DNA of 64,000 nucleotides from Silvibacterium acidisoli. GTDB lineage: Bacteria; Acidobacteriota; Terriglobia; Terriglobales; Acidobacteriaceae. Under the pieces are notes generated by a model. That model did no database searches, was not told the DNA's origin, and saw only the letters and a program-made list of their open reading frames with translations. A program made the translations under genes and the position numbers. Where the stretch lies: contig CP085323.1 in assembly GCA_022870745.1 (NCBI GenBank), positions 5,295,901-5,359,900 of the forward strand. Reading direction: 5' to 3'. Shown in pieces: positions 26,701-35,138 of this stretch (position 1 is its first letter; each line of letters begins with the position of its first letter).

Positions 26701-27130
26701 GAGCTGTTTATATACCTACTAGTTGGTTCATTTAAAAGTACTGACGACCCTGAATGCCAAGCCTTCAGGATTGGTCCCTGGTGCTTTGCTGGAAAGATCC
26801 CGTTCACTGCTGCCTGTTTTGACTACCTACTGATAGGATTGGTTACAGAATATTTTTCAAGCTAACCGAAGAAGTGGTGCTCCTTCACCGGACTCTCAAG
26901 ACGCTGCCCACTGCTGCAAGCCGTACATGCTTGTCATGGATGTCTCAACCCGCGGAGTAGAAAAATACCCAGTATCAACGACCAACTCGGCAGGTAGACC
27001 GGGGGCGTACGACAGGGTCAAGAGACGGAGATAGCGCAGCGCGGGCCATTGCAGACTCCCCACCGGTTGCCAGCCAGGATTCGGAAACCATCCTTCGTGG
27101 CATCCCCAACTATTGGCAACACAACAGGCT
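26701..27130. other. Intergenic stretch upstream of the DUF308-like gene
   Basis: About 430 bases. Near its left end it should hold the promoter for the minus-strand DUF308-like gene (an A/T-rich tatata stretch lies ~10 bases before its alternative start). The rest follows the recombinase remnant and shows only poor open frames on either strand. Confidence 0.4.
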
Positions 27131-27274
27131 TTACAGTGAAGGCACGGCCGTCCGGGAAAAAAGACAACCAAAGCGATCATTGACAGGCTTCTCCAGATTC
27201 TGCCTGCAGCCTGAATACCGCCCAGTGGTCAGCACTGGTATTTGACCGAGCAGGAATCTAAACAATTTGAGCAG
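27131..27274 (-). pseudogene. C-terminal remnant of a tyrosine recombinase
   Basis: The minus-strand frame reads LFRFLLGQIPVLTTGRYSGC followed by RQNLEKPVNDRFGCLF. This matches the last ~40 residues of phage-type integrases around the nucleophilic tyrosine (GH..v.TT.RY). The histidine of the GH motif is replaced by glutamine, and there is no start or catalytic arginine box in frame, so it is dead. A longer and better-preserved remnant of the same family lies at 39518-39799 in the same orientation. Confidence 0.65.
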
Positions 27275-27279
27275 ATGAT

Positions 27280-27310
27280 AACCGCCATCAGTGGTTCGCT
27301 GACGGCGGTT
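27280..27310 (-). terminator. Hairpin terminator candidate after the secreted-protein gene
   Basis: aaccgccatcag (27280-27291) pairs with 27299-27310 over 12 bp with one mismatch and a 7-base loop. It sits 18 bases beyond the stop of the gene at 27328-28626. Confidence 0.55.
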
Positions 27311-27327
27311 CGTCACTGAGCTATTGA

Positions 27328-28626
27328 TTACTCAATCTGGGTGCTGTCGATGTAAATCAGCACTCTGCCGCCGGTTGCAGGATCGGTATTCAGGGAGCCT
27401 GAAGAGGTGTCGTTGCCCTCTGTGCTAATCCACAGGTGGCCTGCGGTAGTGGAGAACATCCCCTCGGGTTCCCAGGGCGCCTGGCCGTCATCCACGCTCC
27501 AGTATTTTGCGGTGTCTGAAGGCGTCACCTTGATGATGGATGAGTCATGCCGAAGTGAAGAGAGCCAATAGCTGTTGGTTTCATATCCAGAGTTTTGATC
27601 GGGAGCAGCACCCTGCACATTGCGCTGATTGACGTAGAAGACTTCGGAAGGAGTGGCGATGCCGTTGGTAGTCAACAATTTATTCCCGTCCATCTTCCAT
27701 TGGAACAGGCGCGTATAGAGCGCACGATTGTTGGAGCTTGTACTTCCACAGCCATAACCAGCCAGGTTGCAGTACTCACCCGACAAGAGCAAGGGTGTTG
27801 ATGGACGAGGATCCTGCGCAGCCCAGTCGTAGGCCACTGGAGTGCTGCAGGAATCGGATGCCTGATACTCACTGATCTCGGGCAGCATGTAGCCGTATCC
27901 ATCCGCGCACCACTTACCTTCGACTTCGCCGAAGATCCCTGTGACGCCATCGGATTTCTTGCATAGCGTGCTGTCTCCGTCGACCGCGATGAGGTTATCG
28001 AGATCGAAGACATGAAAACCGTTACTTGTGTTTGTGGTGTAGAGATAGTGACCAAACACGGCGAGGCCACCTGCGTGCTGAATTGCCGGTTTGTATGTGC
28101 CGCTGCCAGTGGGCACCACGAGAATGACGTCGCGATAAGGCGCATTGCTCAGGGCCTGCGTGTTCATGATCGAGATGCGTGAACCGTTGGGATACTCCTG
28201 CGGTTCGCCGGACGGCGGATTCGCATTGATGTAGCTCCAGCCTACGATGTGCACGTTCGTGCTGTTGACGGTGAGCTCCGTCATTCCCTGAGGGGACCAC
28301 GCGCTTGTGCTCTCGTCTCCTGAAGCCCATGTGACGCCATTGCCGTAGCCAATGACTGAAGGCGCCTGGTCAGAACTGATTTCGGGAGCTGTCTCGTCGA
28401 GGTTGCCCGCCAGAAAATTCGCGAGCGTGGTGTGTGTGCCGACTCCGGCCATGTCATTAGGAAATGTCGTCCACGTGTTTGCGTCGGTCAGTTTCGCGCA
28501 GGATTTGTCGCTCGTATCTTCGACCATGGGTGCATTCTCTGTTCCGGCCTGGCTGTGCATTTGTAAGGTGCACAGGGATAACAACGCTGCTGCCACGGCA
28601 GCACTATAAGACCTTTTCCAACTCAT
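27328..28626 (-). CDS. Secreted protein of unknown function, possibly beta-propeller
   Basis: A 432-residue protein from the ATG at 28626 (AGAGAGG upstream); an in-frame ATG further out at 28671 has no site. A signal peptide is visible (SAAVAAALLSLCTLQMHSQA). The body has repeated short beta-like units (GGLAVFGHYLYTTNTSNGFH, VFDLDNLIAVDGD, RVLIYIDSTQ), like propeller blades that report a name and value. Cysteines are frequent (at least ten), fitting disulfides in the periplasm or outside. It follows a TonB receptor and a metallophosphoesterase, though a strong terminator separates it from the receptor. I do not recognise a catalytic motif. Confidence 0.55.
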   Translation of the reverse strand: MSWKRSYSAAVAAALLSLCTLQMHSQAGTENAPMVEDTSDKSCAKLTDANTWTTFPNDMAGVGTHTTLANFLAGNLDETAPEISSDQAPSVIGYGNGVTWASGDESTSAWSPQGMTELTVNSTNVHIVGWSYINANPPSGEPQEYPNGSRISIMNTQALSNAPYRDVILVVPTGSGTYKPAIQHAGGLAVFGHYLYTTNTSNGFHVFDLDNLIAVDGDSTLCKKSDGVTGIFGEVEGKWCADGYGYMLPEISEYQASDSCSTPVAYDWAAQDPRPSTPLLLSGEYCNLAGYGCGSTSSNNRALYTRLFQWKMDGNKLLTTNGIATPSEVFYVNQRNVQGAAPDQNSGYETNSYWLSSLRHDSSIIKVTPSDTAKYWSVDDGQAPWEPEGMFSTTAGHLWISTEGNDTSSGSLNTDPATGGRVLIYIDSTQIE

Positions 28627-28663
28627 GACGATCCTCTCTTCTTCGTGATTAGGGCGAAAAATA

Positions 28664-28684
28664 GGGGGCATTGTGAATGCCCCC
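28664..28684 (-). terminator. Rho-independent terminator after the third TonB receptor
   Basis: gggggcatt (28664-28672) pairs perfectly with 28676-28684 around a 3-base loop, and on the minus strand the stem is followed by tattttt. This is a textbook terminator 25 bases past the receptor stop. Confidence 0.85.
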
Positions 28685-28708
28685 GCGGATGACCAGCCAA
28701 AATGTTTG

Positions 28709-31700
28709 TCAGAATGCGTACTTGAGAGAAAGCTGCAGTGTGCGCGCGCCGCCGAACGAGGTGATAGCTCCGCGGCTTGCGCTCGTGGTGGAAGATGTAG
28801 GCAGCTCCCAGAGCGGATGGTTCAGGACGTGGAAGGCATCTGCGCGGAACTGGAGAAACTGTTCGCCGGAGCGAACATCCCAGCCGATCGGGAAGTTCTT
28901 CGACAAGGAAATATTCTCGTCGGTCTGGTGCGGACCGATCAGATTGTTGCGCCGCTCATTCCCTAGCAGATAAGTTGCCGGATTAGAGAAGCAGGACAAG
29001 TCATACCACTCTGCAATAGAAGGGTGCGCTAACTTACCGCTGCATGTCTGCTCCGCGCGCTCGGTGTTGTAGCTACCGATATCGGCATTGTTCGTCGCGG
29101 CCACATAGAATGGAAATCCGCTCAGCACCGAGAAGTTTCCAGCGAAGTTCCATCCGCCTGCGATCACCGGCATGACGACACCATGATTGAGCCAGCGGCG
29201 TCCATACCCCCAGGGCAGAGGATAAGCTCCGCTTAGCTTCAACGAGTGCTTGTGATTGAAATCGGCGAGGCCGTAATCAGCCTGCAGATCCCGCCCGTTC
29301 TGCGGTGTCATTTCTTCCGAGGTGAGGATGTCGAGGGCCTTTGCGTACTGATAGTTCGCATTTAGGAATGCGCCCGAATGAAACTGACCGGTTAGCTGAA
29401 GTTGCATCCCGTTGAAGTTTCCGCGCCCGATATTAGCGGCCTCGAGCACGTCACCAACCCAGGAGTAAGGACGGCGCGCTGCAAGCGAAGTTGGGTTATC
29501 AGGATCAGCCAACGAAGCCTGGTTTGGATTGTGGCGGGCCTCGAGATGAGTCGAGACGCTGCCCAGATATGCCGCCTGTGCTGTAATGCGCGAACTCAGG
29601 GCACGCTGAATGGAGAGGTTCCACTCCTGGGTGTAGGGAGTCGGCATGACTAATGCCGTTGTATACGGCGCCTGTGCCGTGGCGGCAGGATTGGCTGAGA
29701 AGCTGTCCGTAATGGGGACGATTTGCGTATTGGTGTACGTGTAGCTTTGCAGATAGAAGTTCGGGGGATTCAACAACAGGAACTGGAAGTTGTTGTAGAG
29801 AGGCAGTGCGTAGTAAATGCCGTAGCCGCCGCGGAGCGTCATCTTCGGCGTAGGCGCATACGAAAAACCTAAACGCGGAGCGAGGTTGAGATAGTTCTGA
29901 TGGAAGGTGCCATTGTGCGTAGTGTTGGTAGCTACGTCGTACACGTTCGAGTGGCCGTACCGATCCGCAGGGGCCTGGAAGAAGTCATAACGAAGGCCGA
30001 GATTGAGCGTCAGCTTATCGGTCGCGCGCCAGGTGTCTTCGATGTACGGCATGAAATTGAACTGTCGCAGATAGGCTACAGTCGCGCCTGTGGCGCCTTC
30101 AGCATGGTAGGGGTAACCGAGCAGGAAGTCCGCGAAGTCGCGGCCGCCACTGGGCTTCGAAGCATGGTTGTTGGTGTAGATGCCGTCGAAGCTGAAGTCT
30201 CCGTTGGCATAGCTGGTGAAGAGGCCATCGAACTGCACACGTTCGAGTGCGAATCCTATGGCGATGCTGTGACGTCTATGCACCCAGTTGATCTCATCCG
30301 CGTACTGGTACAGATTCTGCGTAGCGCCCTGCGGAGCGGACTCGAGGCCAACGCTAGAGAGCGAGCTGAAATTCACCACCGGGGGCGCCCACTGCAGCGG
30401 GCTTGGGTTGAGTACTCCAAGCCCGAATTCCTGCGCGTAGTTTTCGCGCCCGATGCCGGTCAGCGTGATCTCGGTTTTGCTGTAGTTGTATCCGATGCGC
30501 GCCGTGTTCACCAGCGTTGGTGAGAAGATGTGCGTCTCTTCGATGTAGGCGTTCTTCGAATAGCGTGTGTAGATCGTGTTGTTGATGTCTTCCAGCTGCC
30601 ACGTCGGTGAGAAGTCATAAGGGCTCGTGGTGCTGAAGGCACCGTAAATTGAGTCGTTGCGCCCGATTTGATAGTCGAGGCGGCCGTGATACAGATCATA
30701 GGTCGTAGTCGCACTCTTCAACTCTGTAAAGTTGTACCCGGTGTACGGGCTTCCAGTGGGTAGAGGAAAGTACTGAAGATAGCGCGTGGCGAAGGGCGAG
30801 ATTCGATTGGCCGGAATCGTGTCGTTTGGAAACTCCTGGACCGTCTTGGCAGCCGCGTTATAGGTCAATGGGTCATAGATCGTCGCGACACCGGTGAAAT
30901 TTCCACCGCGTTCCGCCGCTGTAGGCAGATCGGCCTTGAGGATCGACTGGCTTGCCTGGCGAAGGCCGGAGTAGTCGAAGAAAAAGAAGAGCCGGTCTCG
31001 GAGAATCGGGCCACCGATGTTTCCGCCAAACTGGTTATAGCGCAGCTCCGGCTTGCTCGTGCTTTCCTTGACCGACGCATCCAGGGCATCGTTCTTGAAG
31101 TAGTTATAAAGCCGCCCATGGAATTTGTTAGTGCCGCTTTTCGTGATCACGTTGACGACGTTCGGCTCGTCGAAGCGCGCGGAAGCGCCATTGAGGGCCG
31201 TAACCACTTCCTGCGTCGCTTCAATGTCCGGCTGGATATTTGCGGTCTTGGTAAGCAGGTTGAAATTGGTCACGCCGTCTTCAAGATACGAAGCCATCCC
31301 CCACGCGTTGCCGCCGATCGTGAGCAGATTTGCACCGACGTTGTAGTAGTTCACATCCGAACGGCTTGCGCCTGTACCCGTGTAGGGATCGACTCCCGCC
31401 TGCACGGAAAGAATAGCGAAGAGATTGCGGCCGTCGGATGGAAGATTCTCAAGCTGCTTTTCGTTCATGGTTGAGCCGATGACGTGGCTCTCGGTATCGA
31501 GTGCAACTGCGTCATCGGTGACCTGCACGACCTGGCTTGAACCACCGACCGACATCGATGCGTCCCACTGCGAGACGTGATCGGCGGAGACTGCAAGTGT
31601 CATCTTTTGTGACGCGAATCCCTCGTGCGCAACCTCGACCGTATAGTTACCAATCGGAAGTTGCTCGAAGTTGTATTCGCCATTGCTGTTTGTCAGGAGA

Positions 31701-31921
31701 CTGCGATTCAACCCTGTGTCCGCGGAGGTGACCTGCACAGCGGCGCCTACGATACGATGGCTCGCCGTATCGGTGACGATACCCTTGATGCTGCCAGTGA
31801 TGTACTGAGCCCAGGACGGCGAGGCCAGTAAAACGAGGAGAATTACGGCGAGGATGATGCGACGGACAGGACGATCTGTCCATCGGTGAAGCGATTGCTT
31901 TGACATAGGTGGCAGCATCAT
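28709..31921 (-). CDS. TonB-dependent receptor with N-terminal carboxypeptidase-regulatory-like domain
   Basis: A 1070-residue outer-membrane receptor. The double ATG at 31921 follows cgagagaccc, a weak ribosome site. Parts in order: signal anchor (RIILAVILLVLLASPSWAQ); Ig-like domain (~43-130, GSIKGIVTDTASHRIVGAAV); plug (NEKQLENLPSDGRNLFAILS); barrel ending in LQLSLKYAF. It differs from the other two receptors at the plug (SDGRNLFAILSVQAGVDPYT), so it probably takes a different cargo. It starts 37 bases after a metallophosphoesterase gene, which suggests uptake of a phosphorylated compound. That is inference from gene order. Confidence 0.9.
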   Translation of the reverse strand: MMLPPMSKQSLHRWTDRPVRRIILAVILLVLLASPSWAQYITGSIKGIVTDTASHRIVGAAVQVTSADTGLNRSLLTNSNGEYNFEQLPIGNYTVEVAHEGFASQKMTLAVSADHVSQWDASMSVGGSSQVVQVTDDAVALDTESHVIGSTMNEKQLENLPSDGRNLFAILSVQAGVDPYTGTGASRSDVNYYNVGANLLTIGGNAWGMASYLEDGVTNFNLLTKTANIQPDIEATQEVVTALNGASARFDEPNVVNVITKSGTNKFHGRLYNYFKNDALDASVKESTSKPELRYNQFGGNIGGPILRDRLFFFFDYSGLRQASQSILKADLPTAAERGGNFTGVATIYDPLTYNAAAKTVQEFPNDTIPANRISPFATRYLQYFPLPTGSPYTGYNFTELKSATTTYDLYHGRLDYQIGRNDSIYGAFSTTSPYDFSPTWQLEDINNTIYTRYSKNAYIEETHIFSPTLVNTARIGYNYSKTEITLTGIGRENYAQEFGLGVLNPSPLQWAPPVVNFSSLSSVGLESAPQGATQNLYQYADEINWVHRRHSIAIGFALERVQFDGLFTSYANGDFSFDGIYTNNHASKPSGGRDFADFLLGYPYHAEGATGATVAYLRQFNFMPYIEDTWRATDKLTLNLGLRYDFFQAPADRYGHSNVYDVATNTTHNGTFHQNYLNLAPRLGFSYAPTPKMTLRGGYGIYYALPLYNNFQFLLLNPPNFYLQSYTYTNTQIVPITDSFSANPAATAQAPYTTALVMPTPYTQEWNLSIQRALSSRITAQAAYLGSVSTHLEARHNPNQASLADPDNPTSLAARRPYSWVGDVLEAANIGRGNFNGMQLQLTGQFHSGAFLNANYQYAKALDILTSEEMTPQNGRDLQADYGLADFNHKHSLKLSGAYPLPWGYGRRWLNHGVVMPVIAGGWNFAGNFSVLSGFPFYVAATNNADIGSYNTERAEQTCSGKLAHPSIAEWYDLSCFSNPATYLLGNERRNNLIGPHQTDENISLSKNFPIGWDVRSGEQFLQFRADAFHVLNHPLWELPTSSTTSASRGAITSFGGARTLQLSLKYAF

Positions 31922-31958
31922 GGGTCTCTCGAAAAATGTTTGAAAATGGAGTCAGGAT

Positions 31959-32903
31959 TTAGTCGTTGCGTGGAGAGATGGTCTTGAATCCGTACGTCTC
32001 GTAGCGCCAGCTGGCTTTGCCGTCTCTAAGACTGACGGTGGTGTAGCCTTCCGGCGTGCCCCAATGACTGCCGCGCCACCAGTCACCACAGACGGCTCCG
32101 CAGGTGACAAAGGGAATGCCCTTGAATGTGACAGTCTCGTTAATATGGATATGCCCCTGCAGAACCACGAGGACGTTGTGCTTCTCGAGCAGCGCGATGA
32201 CCTGGTAGGCATTGGAAACGAAAGCCTGTTGATATTTGGGCGGCTTCGACATGTCATGCGCGCTGTAGGCCATGGCGCCGGTAGTCAGGGGACAATGGAC
32301 GGCGACAACGATAGGGGTTCCGGGATGAAGTTTTGCCAGATCCGCAGCGAGCCATGCGATCTGCTCCTGGTCGATGATGGCCTCCCATTGACGATCCGCG
32401 GTTGGCTGAATCGAATCCAAAACGATGAAGTGATATCCCTTGTGATCGAAGGAATAGTAGGTGTCGCCGACGCGCTGCCGATAGGCACGCTTGCCCTCGC
32501 GTGGATCCTCGAGCGATAGCCCACTCTGTTCGTAAATCCCGACGAGATCATGGTTTCCGATGACGTGATGAACCGGCATCTGCAATGTCTTTTCTGTCAT
32601 CGCGTAGAGGTCCCACAGAGCTTCCGCGCGCTCTACCTTGGTCTTCGTTCCGTCGAAGACGTGGTCTCCACCCTGGATCGCAAAATCCGCACCCGACGTT
32701 CGCAACTTGTCAAAGCACATGGCGCAGCGTTTTGCTGCATCCAACTCGGGCTGAATGTGCGTGTCGGTAAAGAAAACGAAGTCAAAGTCGCTTAGATGAT
32801 CCGGCGCACTGGACCGTGACTCTTCCTGGTTTGCCTGGGCCAGGTTGATACCGGAGGCCAGCAGCGACGCGCCTCCGATGGAGATGAAACTTCGGCGATT
32901 CAT
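31959..32903 (-). CDS. Calcineurin-like metallophosphoesterase, exported
   Basis: A 314-residue protein with a Tat- or Sec-type signal (MNRRSFISIGGASLLASGIN). All metal-site motifs of the calcineurin-like fold are present in order: FFTDTHIQ (Asp, His), IQGGDHV (Asp), VIGNHD (Asn-His-Asp), VVAVHCP (His) and LQGHIH (His-x-His). The family hydrolyses phosphomono- or diesters with two metal ions, and the signal places it in the periplasm or outside. It precedes a TonB receptor by 37 bases, so it may trim a phosphoester around the time of uptake. The membrane winged-helix regulator lies upstream on the same strand, 381 bases away. Confidence 0.9.
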   Translation of the reverse strand: MNRRSFISIGGASLLASGINLAQANQEESRSSAPDHLSDFDFVFFTDTHIQPELDAAKRCAMCFDKLRTSGADFAIQGGDHVFDGTKTKVERAEALWDLYAMTEKTLQMPVHHVIGNHDLVGIYEQSGLSLEDPREGKRAYRQRVGDTYYSFDHKGYHFIVLDSIQPTADRQWEAIIDQEQIAWLAADLAKLHPGTPIVVAVHCPLTTGAMAYSAHDMSKPPKYQQAFVSNAYQVIALLEKHNVLVVLQGHIHINETVTFKGIPFVTCGAVCGDWWRGSHWGTPEGYTTVSLRDGKASWRYETYGFKTISPRND

Positions 32904-33284
32904 GTTTGCTCCTCGATTTCAATGCCAGTTTCGGGTGGCAGACTGGCGATGTTAAGTGTCACCACGTAACTGCTAACGTTAACGGCACCGTTTCCCGCTA
33001 TCAGCGCAAGGCAAACAGCAGCGAGAGCGATCTGCTCCGCCTGACGAATGGGCAAATGAGACTTCCGATATTCAGGTGGACATAGATGTGGACGCTCAGG
33101 TGTACAAACGCAGATAGCTTCAACCGGAGTGATTGAAAAAAGAAAAACGGCACTTCCCTGCCCACGAGCATTGCGACATATTGCCGCAATGGCTTGAGTT
33201 GAGGACTTGTTCTCCAGCGAGTCGTGAAAGGAATGCGGGAAGGTCTGGCGCCCTGGATTCTTACTGATACTGCAGAGTTCGTCG
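32904..33284. other. Promoter region of the phosphoesterase-receptor unit
   Basis: About 380 bases without a gene. Near 32971-32987 it contains a TAACGTTA palindrome. The remainder lies between the regulator stop at 33285 and that site, and shows only a short minus-strand open frame (33001-33189) of unlikely composition. Confidence 0.45.
32974..32981. promoter_or_regulatory. TAACGTTA palindrome, possible operator
   Basis: An 8-bp perfect palindrome inside tgcTAACGTTAacggca, about 70 bases upstream of the phosphoesterase start. The core resembles sites bound by LacI-family repressors, but no LacI gene is in the window, so the binding protein is unknown. Confidence 0.3.
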
Positions 33285-34658
33285 TCAGTAGACGCGTTGC
33301 AAGAGAATGCTTGGAGGGGAGGACTCGGAGTCCAGGTTCGTAGTTTTTAGGACGACCTCGAATGGGCGTAACGATCCGTGGCTCATAGCATCCTGCATCA
33401 GAGGCGCTACATTGCCGTGCAGAACAAAGTCTGCCGCGGCTTCTGTGCCCGCCATGGTCAGCCCTTCGATCAGCAAAACCCAGCCGCTGCGATCAAGATT
33501 CGGCATCATCGCCACGATCGCATATGTCGTATACGGTGCACTCGTACTGTTGTTGATGTAGACCGGCTCTTCACCCTTCCGGGGATTCCGGTTGATGATT
33601 TCAGACTCGTAGGTATCGCCGAGCGCATGGTAATTGATTTGAAAATTCATACCCGGCTCAAACAGCGTTACCCACGGATCACCATAACTCGACCCGAGCA
33701 GTATCAGGTTGGACTGCTTCAGATCGCTGAGTTGAAGAGTTCTGGCATTGCGCAGCCTCACTGGATGCCCACTCGCTTCCGGCAAAAGAACCATCGCGGC
33801 TGCAGCCGCAGAATCCGCCACGCTGGTGAGTCGTTCACGGCTTAGTCTATGCATCGTCCGATGTTCAGGCGTATCTTCCTTGTCGAACTGGGCGAAATAG
33901 CTGCCGTCCATATAATCGTGCAAATTAGCGTAACGGCCGGAAACATCCTGCAGCACACCCAAGCCATTGTCTGCGGTCACAATGAACGTCCCGGCTCTAC
34001 TCGAAAAGATCTGTGACCACAGAGTATGAGCTGGCGACGAAGTGACGCTTTGATGAAACGGGGACCTAAGCTTCCAGCCGGCCAAACCTCCCAACAGGAT
34101 GAGCGCTAGCGACAGGGAGAGCATCTTCAGCCATGAGATCGCACTGGCTTTGCCTTCTCGAGTCGTGGCTGAAGTTTCCGGGATATCCCGCTTCTCGTCA
34201 TCAGGAAGGCAACTGGAGCCGGAAGCTTCGAGTCCGTCAAGTTCAAGGGGCTTCGGGGCAGACTCGGTTGAGGGCCGAAAGTTTTCCTCAAAAATTGCGA
34301 TGTAAGCGCCGCGGGGAATCCTGATTCGGACGGGTTCGTTCCCGCCCTGTTGCTGGAAATACTGATCCAGGCGGCTGCGAAGCCGGTGCGCATAGCTACG
34401 AACGATATTGTCTTCGCCCGTGCTGTAACCGGGGCGGCGACGGAAGACGTGCTCTCCAATCGCCTGCTCGGTCAGCCTGTCGGGTGAACCATTCAGCGTG
34501 GATTCACAAATGAAGAGCAGAAACTGAACCAGCAGAGTCGACTTGCAGAAGTGCGAGCTCTCTGAGACCTTAACTGCAAGCTGCCAACGTGGGTCGTCTT
34601 CGATAGAAGAATGACCTTGATCGAGCACAATCTCAGAGTTGACGGCCGGTGGAGACAT
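33285..34658 (-). CDS. Membrane-anchored winged-helix regulator, paralogue of the protein at 10454-11857
   Basis: A 457-residue protein. Winged helix at ~28-125 (STLLVQFLLFICESTLNG, DRLTEQAIGEHVFRR, EDNIVRSYAHRLRSRLDQYF, VRIRIPRGAYIAIF), a linker, one span at ~174-197 (AISWLKMLSLSLALILLGGL) and an outer domain of ~260 residues. The outer domain shares the same landmarks as its paralogue: TFIVTADNGLGVLQDVSGRY, DLKQSNLILLGSSYGDPW, NRNPRKGEEPVY, GWVLLIEGLTMAGTEAAADF. It is first of a minus-strand set with a phosphoesterase, TonB receptor and secreted protein. One-component signal transfer across the membrane, as in CadC/ToxR, is the likely mode; the ligand is unknown. No strong ribosome site precedes the ATG. 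Confidence 0.8.
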   Translation of the reverse strand: MSPPAVNSEIVLDQGHSSIEDDPRWQLAVKVSESSHFCKSTLLVQFLLFICESTLNGSPDRLTEQAIGEHVFRRRPGYSTGEDNIVRSYAHRLRSRLDQYFQQQGGNEPVRIRIPRGAYIAIFEENFRPSTESAPKPLELDGLEASGSSCLPDDEKRDIPETSATTREGKASAISWLKMLSLSLALILLGGLAGWKLRSPFHQSVTSSPAHTLWSQIFSSRAGTFIVTADNGLGVLQDVSGRYANLHDYMDGSYFAQFDKEDTPEHRTMHRLSRERLTSVADSAAAAAMVLLPEASGHPVRLRNARTLQLSDLKQSNLILLGSSYGDPWVTLFEPGMNFQINYHALGDTYESEIINRNPRKGEEPVYINNSTSAPYTTYAIVAMMPNLDRSGWVLLIEGLTMAGTEAAADFVLHGNVAPLMQDAMSHGSLRPFEVVLKTTNLDSESSPPSILLQRVY

Positions 34659-35138
34659 ATAAGCTGCTTGGGTGTAAGCCTACCGTCGAACTGTGAAGAA
34701 CTCGTGAATAGGAAGCACCGCTCACAGACTCCAATTGTGTCAGTGCCTGTCTCAACTTATCGAGACTGCCCCTTTAAACGCGAGTTGATCGGACGACTTT
34801 CCACCTGAGCTTATCGAGGTTCACCGAGGGGCCGAAGCCACGCCACCACGCGCGCCGCGCGAACCAGGTTGAGTGCGTAAACCAGCAGATACGCAACCCC
34901 TTTCAACTGCCGAATACAGGGCAATACACCGATCCATATTTTCTCGATGAGCGAACAGGCGATTTAGCTTAGAGCTATGGCTTTGCATTAAAAATGAATT
35001 CCAACCGTTGTTTTTCATTCCCAGATACAGTCGTCGAAAAGCGACTAGACTTTCGAAACAGGACTGTTTAGAGAGTGGCGGTTTTTGGCTTCCACAACTC
35101 GCTTTTCGCTCCATTGGAAGTTTCCGAAAGCTGCCGGA
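34659..35138. other. Intergenic stretch with possible transposase tail
   Basis: About 480 bases. The minus-strand frame ending at the TAA at 34811-34813 reads CIRQLKGVAYLLVYALNLVR, then ARVVAWLRPLGEP. It resembles the C-terminal 'LLVYNLVR' helix of IS4-type transposases, but it is short and another frame overlaps it (34821-35114). The left side should carry the regulator's promoter; a GTCTC-8-base-GAGAC repeat lies near 34748-34766. Confidence 0.3.

Noticed and set aside
26900..27140. Direct repeat of the tRNA-Asn 3' end (att site)
   Set aside because: I looked for ctccgcaggtaggactcg near the left recombinase remnant and did not find it; by eye the rest of the window cannot be excluded.
34821..35114. 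97-codon minus-strand open frame
   Set aside because: Basic, low-information composition and no ribosome site; overlaps the stretch with a possible transposase tail in another frame.
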